DNA of 64,000 nucleotides. It comes from Rhodoferax sp. OV413. GTDB taxonomy: Bacteria; Pseudomonadota; Gammaproteobacteria; Burkholderiales; Burkholderiaceae_C. Both the position numbers and the translations under genes were made by a program. The stretch is taken from the NCBI RefSeq assembly GCF_900104385.1, contig NZ_FNJA01000006.1, forward strand, positions 62,001 to 126,000. The letters run 5' to 3'. Position 1 is the first letter of the stretch, and each line of letters starts with the position of its first letter. This document shows, piece by piece, positions 56,487 through 64,000 of this stretch. The notes beneath the pieces were generated by a model that had not been told where the DNA came from, made no database searches, and saw only the letters and a list, made by a program, of their open reading frames with translations.

Positions 56487-58285
56487 TGAGCGCCAATGCC
56501 TGGGGCCTGTTGGCCCTCTACCTGATCGTTCTGCTCGCCACCGCGTGGCCGCTGGGCCTGTGGTTGGCGCGTCTGGCCAACGGCAATGTGCCTGGCTGGA
56601 TGCAGAAGGTCGAAGCGCCGTTGTACAAACTGGCCGGCACCTCGCCGAGCCAGTCCATGCACTGGGCGCACTACACGCTGGCGCTGCTGGCCTTCAACCT
56701 GTTGGGCGTGCTGGTGGTCTACGCGCTGCAGCGCTTGCAGGTCTGGCTGCCGCTTAACCCGCAGGGCATGGCCGCGGTCAGCGCCGACTCGGCGTTCAAC
56801 ACCGCGGTGAGCTTTGTGTCCAACACCAACTGGCAGGGCTACGCGGGCGAATCCACCATGGGCTACTTGACCCAGATGCTGGCGCTGGCGGTGCAGAACT
56901 TCTTCTCGGCCGCCACCGGTATCGCCGTGGTGTTTGCACTGATGCGCGGCTTTGCGGCGCGTTCCACCGCCGTCATCGGCAACTTCTGGGTCGATATGGT
57001 GCGCGTCACCACCTGGGTGCTGCTGCCGCTGTCGCTGGTGTTCGCCATATTCCTGGTCGGCCAGGGCGTGATCCAGAACTTCGACGGCTACAAGGACGTG
57101 ACCACGCTGGAAATCACCAGCTACCAGCAGCCCAAGCTGGATGCCGCTGGTGCGCCCGTGCTGGACGCCAAGGGCCAGCCGGTGCTGGAAGACGCCAAGA
57201 CCCCAACGCAAACCCTGCCTATGGGCCCGGTCGCGTCGCAAGAGGCGATCAAGATGATAGGCACCAACGGCGGCGGCTTCTTCAACGCCAACTCGGCGCA
57301 CCCGTATGAGAACCCGACAGCGCTGAGCAATTTCTTCCAGATGCTGGCGATCTTCCTGATCCCGGCCGCGCTGTGCTTCACTTTTGGCCGCGTGGTCGGC
57401 GACCAACGCCAGGGCTGGGCGGTGCTGGCGGCGATGACCATCATGTTCGTCATCGCCGTGGTGGCCATCATGCCCGCCGAGCAGGCCGGCAACCCGCTGC
57501 TGCCGCCGCTGGGCGTGGACCAGCTGGCCAGCAGCCAGCAGGCCGGCGGCAATATGGAAGGCAAGGAACTGCGCTACGGCATCACCGCCAGCAGCCTGTT
57601 TGCCGTCATCACCACCGCCGCCTCCTGCGGTGCTGTCAACGCCATGCACGACTCGCTGACACCCCTGGGCGGCATGGTGCCGCTGGTGATGATGCAGCTG
57701 GGTGAAGTGGTGTTTGGCGGCGTCGGCACCGGTCTCTACGGCATGCTGGTGTTCGCCATCCTGGCGGTATTCATCGCCGGCCTGATGATTGGCCGCACCC
57801 CCGAATATCTGGGCAAGAAGATCGAGGTGCACGAGATGAAGCTCACCTCCATCGCCATCCTGGTCACGCCCATCGTGGTGCTGGCGGGCACGGCCGTGGC
57901 GGTGACGTCCGGCGCGGGTACGGCGGGTATCGCCAACCCTGGTGCGCACGGCTTCTCGGAGATCCTGTACGCGCTGAGCTCGGCCGGCAACAACAATGGC
58001 AGCGCCTTCGCCGGCCTGTCGGCCAACACGCCGTTCTATAACGTGCTGCTGGGCATTGCGATGTGGCTGGGGCGCTTTGGCGTGATCGTTCCTGTCCTGG
58101 CTATTGCCGGCGCGCTGGCCGCCAAGCAGCGGCTGCCAGTGACCAGCGGCACCCTGCCCACGCATGGCCCGCTGTTCGTCACCCTGCTGATCGGTACCGT
58201 GCTGCTGGTGGGCTTGCTGAACTACGTGCCGGCGCTGGCCTTGGGCCCGGTGATCGAGCACCTGGTGCTGTGGGTGCATCCATGA
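56486..58285 (+). CDS. kdpA: KdpA, potassium channel-like subunit
   Basis: This is a 599-residue membrane protein of the SKT potassium channel superfamily. The four selectivity filter loops include [13 protein letters not shown] and [18 protein letters not shown]; the later ones are [10 protein letters not shown] and [12 protein letters not shown]. It binds and passes K+ as part of the KdpFABC high-affinity uptake ATPase. Length is slightly above E. coli KdpA (557), largely from a longer periplasmic loop (residues about 205-245). The ATG at 56486 overlaps the kdpF stop. A dispersed repeat separates it from kdpB. Confidence 0.97.
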   Translation: MSANAWGLLALYLIVLLATAWPLGLWLARLANGNVPGWMQKVEAPLYKLAGTSPSQSMHWAHYTLALLAFNLLGVLVVYALQRLQVWLPLNPQGMAAVSADSAFNTAVSFVSNTNWQGYAGESTMGYLTQMLALAVQNFFSAATGIAVVFALMRGFAARSTAVIGNFWVDMVRVTTWVLLPLSLVFAIFLVGQGVIQNFDGYKDVTTLEITSYQQPKLDAAGAPVLDAKGQPVLEDAKTPTQTLPMGPVASQEAIKMIGTNGGGFFNANSAHPYENPTALSNFFQMLAIFLIPAALCFTFGRVVGDQRQGWAVLAAMTIMFVIAVVAIMPAEQAGNPLLPPLGVDQLASSQQAGGNMEGKELRYGITASSLFAVITTAASCGAVNAMHDSLTPLGGMVPLVMMQLGEVVFGGVGTGLYGMLVFAILAVFIAGLMIGRTPEYLGKKIEVHEMKLTSIAILVTPIVVLAGTAVAVTSGAGTAGIANPGAHGFSEILYALSSAGNNNGSAFAGLSANTPFYNVLLGIAMWLGRFGVIVPVLAIAGALAAKQRLPVTSGTLPTHGPLFVTLLIGTVLLVGLLNYVPALALGPVIEHLVLWVHP

Positions 58286-58345
58286 ATGCTATTAACTTAA
58301 TAGCTGATTGCGCAGGTATTACCTGCGCTAGAGCCCTGTTTTGCG
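58286..58345 (+). repeat. Dispersed hairpin repeat, family 1, copy 12 (inside the kdp operon)
   Basis: ATGCTATTAACTTAATAGCT, then GCGCAGGTATTACCTGCGC and TAGAGCCCTGTTTTGCG. The hairpin is perfect (GCGCAGGTA/TACCTGCGC around T) with a T-run after it. It lies between kdpA and kdpB and could attenuate or stabilise the transcript there. Confidence 0.85.
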
Positions 58346-58367
58346 TAAATTTTCGAAAGACATCCGT

Positions 58368-60440
58368 ATGAACACCCAAAAGTCTTTGGTGTTGCTTGAT
58401 CCCGCCCTGCTCAAGCCCGCGCTGGCCGCGGCCTTCACCAAGCTCAGCCCCCGCGTGCAGTGGCGCAACCCGGTGATGTTCGTCGTGTTTATCGGCAGCA
58501 TCCTGACCACGCTGTTTGGTGGGCTGGCGCTGCAAAGCGGCGACGGCACGGCCAGCTTCACGCTGTCGGTGGCGGTGTGGCTGTGGTTCACCGTCTTGTT
58601 CGCCAACTTCGCCGAAGCCCTGGCCGAAGGGCGGGCACAAGCCCAAGCTTCTTCGCTGCGCGGGCTGAAGAAGAGCACCATGGCCAAGAAGCTGCGCGAG
58701 CCCAAGTACGGCACCACCTGGCTGCCCGAAGAAGCTGAGAACCTGCGCAAGGGCGATGTGGTGCTGGTCGAAGCGCATGACTTCATTCCGCTGGACGGCG
58801 AGGTCGTAGAAGGCGTGGCCTCGGTGGACGAGAGCGCCATCACCGGCGAATCGGCGCCTGTGGTGCGCGAGTCGGGGGGCGATTTCTCCAGCGTCACCGG
58901 CGGCACCCGTGTGCTGTCCGACTGGCTGGTGGTGCGCATCGGCGTGAACCCCGGCGAGTCGTTTCTGGACCGCATGATCAGCATGGTCGAAGGCGCGAAG
59001 CGCCAGAAGACGCCGAACGAGATCGCGCTGACGATTCTGCTGGTGGCGCTGACCATCGTGTTTCTGGTGGTCACCGTGACCCTGCTGCCGTACTCCATCT
59101 TCAGCGTGCAGGCCGCCGGCGCGGGCACTGTCGTCAGCATGACGGCGCTGATCGCGCTGCTGGTCTGCCTGATCCCCACCACCATTGGCGGCCTGCTGTC
59201 GGCCGTGGGCGTGGCCGGCATGAGCCGCATGATGCAGGCCAATGTGATTGCCACCTCGGGTCGCGCGGTGGAAGCCGCGGGCGACGTGGACGTGCTGCTG
59301 CTCGACAAGACCGGCACCATCACCCACGGCAACCGCCAGGCCTCGGCCTTCTTCCCCGCCCCCGGCGTCACCGAAGCGCAACTCGCATCCTGTGCCGCCC
59401 AGGCCTCGCTGGCCGATGAAACGCCCGAGGGCCGCAGCATCGTGGCCCTGGCGCAGCGCCTCGGTGCGGTGCAGGCTTTGGTGGGCACGACCACCGAGGT
59501 GCCGTTCACCGCGCAGACCCGCATGAGCGGTATTGATTTGCAATCGGCCGACGGCAAGGTGCGCGTGCTGCGCAAGGGCGCTGTCGATGCGATCCGCAAA
59601 TATGTGCAGGCCCAGAACGGCCGCATGCCCACCGAAGTGGCCAAGCAGGCCGACGACGTATCGCGCCGCGGCAGCACGCCGCTGGTGGTGGTCGACGGCG
59701 CCATAGTGCTCGGCGTGGTCGAGCTGAAAGACATCGTCAAGGCCGGCATCAAGGAGCGCTTTGGCGAGCTGCGCCGCATGGGCATCAAGACGGTGATGAT
59801 CACCGGCGACAACAAGCTCACCGCCGCGGCGATTGCCGCCGAGGCCGGCGTCGACGACTTCCTGGCCGAGGCCACGCCCGAGCAAAAGCTGGCGCTGATC
59901 CGCCAGTACCAGAGCGAAGGCCGCCTGGTGGCGATGACCGGCGACGGCACCAACGACGCGCCCGCGCTGGCCCAGGCCGACGTGGCCGTGGCCATGAACA
60001 GCGGCACGCAGGCGGCCAAGGAGGCCGGCAATATGGTGGACCTGGATTCGAATCCCACCAAGCTGCTGGAGATCGTGGAAACCGGCAAGGCACTGCTGAT
60101 GACGCGCGGCTCGCTGACCACCTTCTCGATTGCCAACGACGTGGCCAAGTACTTCGCCATCATCCCGGCGATCTTCGTCAGCACCTACCCGCAGCTCAAG
60201 GCGCTGAACGTGATGCAGCTGGGCAGCCCGTCCAGCGCCATCTTGTCGGCCGTGATCTTCAACGCGCTGATCATCATGTTCCTGGTGCCGCTGGCACTGA
60301 AGGGTGTGCGCTACCGGCCCGTGGGTGCTGCCGCGCTGCTGCGCCGCAACCTGCTGATCTACGGCCTGGGCGGCCTGGTTGTGCCCTTCATCGGCATCAA
60401 GGCCATCGACATGCTGCTGGTCGCAGCCCATATGGTTTAA
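58368..60440 (+). CDS. kdpB: KdpB, P-type ATPase subunit
   Basis: This is a 690-residue P-type ATPase. The actuator motif TGES is at residues 159-162, the phosphorylated Asp at about 313 in [13 protein letters not shown], and the hinge [20 protein letters not shown] follows. The [15 protein letters not shown]-like membrane segment (here [17 protein letters not shown]) is typical of KdpB. It powers K+ uptake by the complex. The ATG at 58368 gives the standard start. Upstream, a hairpin repeat separates it from kdpA by 82 bp. Confidence 0.98.
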   Translation: MNTQKSLVLLDPALLKPALAAAFTKLSPRVQWRNPVMFVVFIGSILTTLFGGLALQSGDGTASFTLSVAVWLWFTVLFANFAEALAEGRAQAQASSLRGLKKSTMAKKLREPKYGTTWLPEEAENLRKGDVVLVEAHDFIPLDGEVVEGVASVDESAITGESAPVVRESGGDFSSVTGGTRVLSDWLVVRIGVNPGESFLDRMISMVEGAKRQKTPNEIALTILLVALTIVFLVVTVTLLPYSIFSVQAAGAGTVVSMTALIALLVCLIPTTIGGLLSAVGVAGMSRMMQANVIATSGRAVEAAGDVDVLLLDKTGTITHGNRQASAFFPAPGVTEAQLASCAAQASLADETPEGRSIVALAQRLGAVQALVGTTTEVPFTAQTRMSGIDLQSADGKVRVLRKGAVDAIRKYVQAQNGRMPTEVAKQADDVSRRGSTPLVVVDGAIVLGVVELKDIVKAGIKERFGELRRMGIKTVMITGDNKLTAAAIAAEAGVDDFLAEATPEQKLALIRQYQSEGRLVAMTGDGTNDAPALAQADVAVAMNSGTQAAKEAGNMVDLDSNPTKLLEIVETGKALLMTRGSLTTFSIANDVAKYFAIIPAIFVSTYPQLKALNVMQLGSPSSAILSAVIFNALIIMFLVPLALKGVRYRPVGAAALLRRNLLIYGLGGLVVPFIGIKAIDMLLVAAHMV

Positions 60441-60450
60441 GGAGTTCAAA

Positions 60451-61026
60451 ATGAATGCGATTCTTCGTCCCACCCTGGTGTTGTTCACCGTCCTGACCGT
60501 GCTGACCGGCGTGGTCTACCCCCTGGTCGTCACCGGCGTCGGCCAGGCCGCCTTTCCGCACCAAGCGGCTGGCAGCCTGATCTTGCGCGACGGCAAGCCG
60601 GTTGGCTCCGCGCTGATCGGCCAGAACTTCAGCGACGCTAAGCACTTCTGGGGCCGCCCCTCGGCCACCGGCCCGCAGCCCTACAACGGCGTGGCCTCCA
60701 GCGGCTCGAACCAGGGCCCGCTGAACCCGGCCCTGGTGGACGCGGTGAAGGCCCGCATCCAGGCCTTGCGCGATGCCGACCCCGGCAACACCGCGCCCGT
60801 GCCGGTGGACCTGGTGACGGCATCCGCCAGCGGGCTGGACCCGCACATCAGCCCGGCCGCGGCCCGCTTCCAGGTGGCCCGCGTGGCCAAGGCCCGTGGG
60901 CTGGAGGTTGCCAAGCTGCAGGCCCTGGTGGACCAGCAGGTGGAATCACCTTTGCTGGGCTTTTTGGGCGAGCCGCGCGTCAACGTGCTGCAGCTCAATT
61001 TGGCCTTGGACGCTGGCTTGCAGTAA
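60451..61026 (+). CDS. kdpC: KdpC, potassium-transporting ATPase subunit C
   Basis: This is a 191-residue protein with one N-terminal helix ([20 protein letters not shown]) and a periplasmic domain with the conserved [18 protein letters not shown] and [20 protein letters not shown] segments. It is needed for assembly of KdpA with KdpB. AAGGAG precedes the ATG at 60451, ten bases after the kdpB stop. Confidence 0.97.
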   Translation: MNAILRPTLVLFTVLTVLTGVVYPLVVTGVGQAAFPHQAAGSLILRDGKPVGSALIGQNFSDAKHFWGRPSATGPQPYNGVASSGSNQGPLNPALVDAVKARIQALRDADPGNTAPVPVDLVTASASGLDPHISPAAARFQVARVAKARGLEVAKLQALVDQQVESPLLGFLGEPRVNVLQLNLALDAGLQ

Positions 61027-61035
61027 CCTCCGCGC

Positions 61036-63783
61036 ATGGAGACCCGCCCCGACCCCGACGCCTTGCTGCAGCGCCTGCAGGAGCAGGACGCGGCCCGCGC
61101 CCAGGGCCGGCTGCGCATCTATTTCGGCGCCAGCGCCGGCGTGGGCAAGACCTACGCCATGCTCAGCGCGGCCCAGCAGGCGCATGCGGCTGGCCGCGAG
61201 GTGCTGGTCGGCGTGGTCGAAACCCATGGCCGGGCCGAGACCGCGGCGCTGCTGGACGGCCTGGAGCAGCTGCCGCCGCGCCAACTGCCTTACCGTGGCC
61301 GCAGCCTGCCCGAGTTCGACCTGGACGCGGCCCTGGCCCGCAAGCCGGCCGTGCTGCTGGTCGACGAGCTGGCGCATACCAATGTGGAAGGCTCGCGCCA
61401 CCCCAAGCGCTGGCAGGACGTGCAGGAGCTGCTGGCCGCAGGCATCGAGGTCTGGTCGGCGCTGAACGTGCAGCACCTGGAGAGCCTGAACGGCACGGTG
61501 GGTGCCATCACCGGCATCCGCGTGCACGAGACCGTGCCCGACACCGTGCTCGACAGCGCCGACGAAATCATCCTGGTCGACGTCACGCCCGACGAGCTCA
61601 CCGCCCGGCTGCAGGCCGGCAAGGTCTACCTGCCGCAGCAGGCGGCGCGGGCCACGCAGAACTTCTTCCGCAAGGGCAACCTGATCGCGCTGCGCGAGAT
61701 CGCCCTGCGCCGCACCGCCGAGCATGTGGAAGACGATGTGCGCAGCTACCGGGTCGAGCAGTCGGGAGCGACCACGGCACTGCCGCCGGTGTGGAACACC
61801 TCGGGTGCCATCCTGGCCTGCATCGGCCCGCAGGAGGGCGCCGAGCATGCGGTGCGCACCGCGGCCCGGTTGGCCGGGCGGCTGAACGTGCGCTGGCATG
61901 CGGCCTATGTGGAAACCCCGCTGCTGCAGCGCCTGGCCGCGGCCGAGCGCGACCGCATTTTGTCGGTGCTGCAGCTGGCCGAAACCCTGGGCGCCGACAC
62001 CGCGGTGCTGACCGGCAGCAACATCGCCGCGGCACTGGCGCACCAGGCCCAGACCCTGAACTGCGCAACCCTGGTGGTGGGCCGGCCCAGCCTGCGGCCG
62101 CGCTGGCAGTTCTGGCATGCGCTGCAGCCCACGGTGGCGCGCCAGCTGGCCACACTGGACCCGACGCTGGAGCTGGTCGAAGTCGGCAGCAGCGCCAGCG
62201 CCCGCCGGCTGCCGCGGGTGCTGTTGCGCCCCGACGGCGAGGCCGTGCTGCAGCCCGGCCATTGGCTGCCCTATGCGGCCGCACTCGGCGGCTCGGTGCT
62301 GGTGACTTTGCTGACCACGCCGCTGGCCGCCCGGCTGGACCAGGCAAATATCGTGATGCTGTTCCTTCTGGCCGTGGTGCTGGTGGCGCTGCGCTGGGGC
62401 CGCGGCCCGGCGGCGCTGGCCGCGCTGCTGAACGTGGCGGCGTTCGACTTCTTCTTCGTGTCGCCGCGCTTCTCGTTTGCGGTCGGCGACATCCAGTACC
62501 TGGTGACCTTCGGCGTGATGCTGGCGATTGGCCTACTGACAGGCCAGCTGACTGCCGGCCTGCGCTTTGCCGCGCGGATTGCCGACAGCCGCGAGCGCCG
62601 CACCCAGGCCTTGTTCGACCTGACGCGCGAACTCTCTGGCGCGCTGCTGAGCAGCCAGGTGGTGGAGATTGGCCAGGCTGCGGTGCAGCGCCTGTTCACC
62701 CAGGTCGAAGGCCAGGCCTGGGACCCGGTAAAAGGCGGCAAGGTGCTGGTGCTGGTGGCCGACCACAAGGAGGAGGGCGCGGGTAGGTTGCACCTGCCCG
62801 CCATGCTGCCGCACGACTTCGACGCCGGCATTGCCGAATGGGTGCTGCGCACCGGCCACAGTGCCGGCTTAGCCACCACCACCTTGCCGGCCCATCCCTG
62901 GCATTGCGTGCCGCTGCAAGCGCCGATGCGGGTGCGCGGCGTGCTGGCGCTCAAGCCCAGCCAGCCGCGCTGGCTGCTGATCCCTGAGCAGCAGCAACTG
63001 CTGCAAACCCTGGCCCGGCAGATAGCCATCGCGCTGGAGCGCGTGCACTATGTCGAGGTGGCGCAGGAGGCCGTGGTGCATATGGAGTCCGAGCGCCTGC
63101 GCAACACCTTGCTGGCCGCCATCTCGCACGATGTGCGCACTCCGTTGACTGCGCTGATGGGCCTGGCCGAATCGCTGCAGGCCGCGCAGCCGCCGCTGGC
63201 GCCGGCCCAGGCCGATGCGGCCGGGGCGATGGTGGTGCAGGCGCGCGAGCTGTCGGCCCTGGTCACCAATCTGCTCGACATGGCGCGGCTGCAGAACGGT
63301 GGCGTGGCCTTGCGCAGCGATTGGCAGTCGGTAGAGGAACTGGTGGGCGCGGCCATCCGCGCCGCTGGCCCGGCCCTGCGCGGCCAGCCGGTGCAAACCG
63401 AGGTGCCGGCCGACCTGCCGCTGGTCGAATTCGACGCGGTGTTGATGGAGCGCGTGCTGGTCAATCTGTTGGAGAACGCCGCCAAATATGGCGCGCCGCC
63501 CATCGTGCTGCAGGCCCGCGCCATGCCCACCAGCCTGGTGCTCAGCGTGCGCGACCACGGCCCGGGCCTGCCCAAGGCGATGCTGGGGCGCGAAGCCGAA
63601 CTGTTCGACAAGTTCACCCGCGGCAGCGCCGAATCGGCCACCCCCGGCGTGGGCCTGGGCCTGGCCATCTGCAAAGCCATCGTCGACGCGCACCGCGGCC
63701 AGATCGTTGCTGCGCAGGCCGAGGGCGGTGGTGCAGAATTCAGCATCACCCTGCCACGCCGCCCCGCACCGGACATACCTTGA
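61036..63783 (+). CDS. kdpD: KdpD, sensor histidine kinase for potassium limitation
   Basis: This is a 915-residue sensor kinase. Residues 1 to about 230 form the KdpD domain with Walker A GASAGVGKTYAM at about 31-42; a universal-stress-like domain follows (to about 375); four membrane helices lie at roughly 405-500 (with RFSFAVGDIQYLVTFG near the end); then come a GAF-like region and the kinase core with His698 in AAISHDVRTPLTALMG and the G boxes (VSVRDHGPGLP-like, GVGLGLAICKAI). It phosphorylates KdpE when K+ is scarce. The start is nine bases after kdpC; its stop overlaps the kdpE start. Confidence 0.96.
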   Translation: METRPDPDALLQRLQEQDAARAQGRLRIYFGASAGVGKTYAMLSAAQQAHAAGREVLVGVVETHGRAETAALLDGLEQLPPRQLPYRGRSLPEFDLDAALARKPAVLLVDELAHTNVEGSRHPKRWQDVQELLAAGIEVWSALNVQHLESLNGTVGAITGIRVHETVPDTVLDSADEIILVDVTPDELTARLQAGKVYLPQQAARATQNFFRKGNLIALREIALRRTAEHVEDDVRSYRVEQSGATTALPPVWNTSGAILACIGPQEGAEHAVRTAARLAGRLNVRWHAAYVETPLLQRLAAAERDRILSVLQLAETLGADTAVLTGSNIAAALAHQAQTLNCATLVVGRPSLRPRWQFWHALQPTVARQLATLDPTLELVEVGSSASARRLPRVLLRPDGEAVLQPGHWLPYAAALGGSVLVTLLTTPLAARLDQANIVMLFLLAVVLVALRWGRGPAALAALLNVAAFDFFFVSPRFSFAVGDIQYLVTFGVMLAIGLLTGQLTAGLRFAARIADSRERRTQALFDLTRELSGALLSSQVVEIGQAAVQRLFTQVEGQAWDPVKGGKVLVLVADHKEEGAGRLHLPAMLPHDFDAGIAEWVLRTGHSAGLATTTLPAHPWHCVPLQAPMRVRGVLALKPSQPRWLLIPEQQQLLQTLARQIAIALERVHYVEVAQEAVVHMESERLRNTLLAAISHDVRTPLTALMGLAESLQAAQPPLAPAQADAAGAMVVQARELSALVTNLLDMARLQNGGVALRSDWQSVEELVGAAIRAAGPALRGQPVQTEVPADLPLVEFDAVLMERVLVNLLENAAKYGAPPIVLQARAMPTSLVLSVRDHGPGLPKAMLGREAELFDKFTRGSAESATPGVGLGLAICKAIVDAHRGQIVAAQAEGGGAEFSITLPRRPAPDIP

Positions 63784-64000
63784 CCCCTGTCGCTGTCATC
63801 ATCGAAGACGAACCCCACATCCGTCGCTTTGTGCGCAGCGCGCTGGAGGCCGAGGGCTGGCAGGTGTTCGAATCCGCCACCGCCAAGCAGGGCCTGACCG
63901 AGGCCGGCACGCGCAAGCCCGACATGCTGGTGCTGGACCTGGGCCTGCCCGATGGCGACGGGTTGGAAGTGATACGTGATGTGCGCGGCTGGTCGGCCGT
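63780..64000 (+). CDS. kdpE: KdpE response regulator, 3' end outside window
   Basis: The first 73 codons of an OmpR-type response regulator are visible: VAVIIEDEPHIRRFVRSALE and the phospho-acceptor region MLVLDLGLPDGDG. The start is TTG at 63780, and the TTGA overlaps the kdpD stop by four bases, so it is translationally coupled to the sensor. No better ATG or GTG is found near the conserved opening. It should bind the candidate site at 56184-56206 and activate kdp. The DNA-binding domain lies beyond the window. Confidence 0.92.
   Translation, partial: MTPVAVIIEDEPHIRRFVRSALEAEGWQVFESATAKQGLTEAGTRKPDMLVLDLGLPDGDGLEVIRDVRGWSA

Noticed and set aside
56456-60488. Long minus-strand frames opposite kdpA and kdpB
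   Set aside because: They have His/Gln-rich shadow composition, and the kdp genes on the plus strand are unambiguous.
1-64000. tRNA or rRNA genes, or known riboswitches
   Set aside because: I looked through the intergenic stretches and found no tRNA-like cloverleaf ends, rRNA segments or riboswitch signatures that I recognise.

Overview
The window is 64 kb of GC-rich, gene-dense chromosome from a betaproteobacterium, most likely a member of the Comamonadaceae close to Rhodoferax, Polaromonas or Acidovorax. The grounds are the protein types (a phasin, an incomplete EIIA-Man/HPr/EI phosphotransferase system, OxyR with a DyP peroxidase, DUF4148 and DUF2760 proteins, an Hsp70 pair) and several families of short dispersed repeats that I associate with this family. 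I saw no rRNA or tRNA gene, no CRISPR array, no transposase and no prophage.

Layout. 1-7.8 kb: a c-di-GMP phosphodiesterase (HD-GYP, cut by the window edge), a secreted hydrolase divergent from a membrane-bound AraC regulator, oxyR with a DyP-type peroxidase, ubiA, and an AraC-TfoX pair. 8-16 kb: a GH13 glucosidase with a sugar-binding protein, a small Mrr-like membrane protein, a diguanylate cyclase, a DEDDy exonuclease, a ChvE-type sugar-binding protein, a ParE-type toxin-antitoxin pair with a clear palindromic operator, and a 1-Cys peroxiredoxin. 16-26 kb: an MFS exporter fused to a monooxygenase-like domain, then two Hsp70-family genes and DUF2760. The two Hsp70 genes are separated by a YhcG-type nuclease, an ECF-type sigma factor and a ClpP-like protease, and this cassette lies between two same-orientation repeats. 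26-32 kb: phasin, lipA directly joined to a SWIM/SNF2 helicase, pssA, and two small secreted proteins. 32-39 kb: ptsI-ptsH-EIIA, a lipoprotein, a DUF4197 protein, a TlpA-like thioredoxin, and a divergent cytochrome c'/cytochrome b561 pair.

39-56 kb: a cupredoxin-like protein coupled to a GGDEF/EAL enzyme, several transporters, an SsuA-like binding protein coupled to a flavin monooxygenase, a CHASE-GGDEF protein, a BigR-type sulfur sensor with two YeeE/YedE sulfur transporters, DsbA/LysR, a PH-domain protein and an alkaline-phosphatase-superfamily membrane enzyme. 56-64 kb: a full potassium-uptake operon, small ORF-kdpF-kdpA-kdpB-kdpC-kdpD-kdpE, with a sequence resembling the E. coli KdpE operator upstream and a dispersed repeat between kdpA and kdpB. 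kdpE runs off the window.

Themes. Four c-di-GMP enzymes are present. Peroxide, thiol and sulfur stress functions recur (OxyR, DyP, peroxiredoxin, TlpA, DsbA, BigR). Several binding proteins have no permease nearby. The most unusual signals are structural: a dispersed hairpin repeat with about twelve copies, ten in the same orientation, which supplies start or stop codons, sits inside operons and seems to have entered the ubiA reading frame; a second repeat family with three copies; and a 364-bp element with 26-bp terminal inverted repeats and four internal perfect hairpins at 53951-54314.
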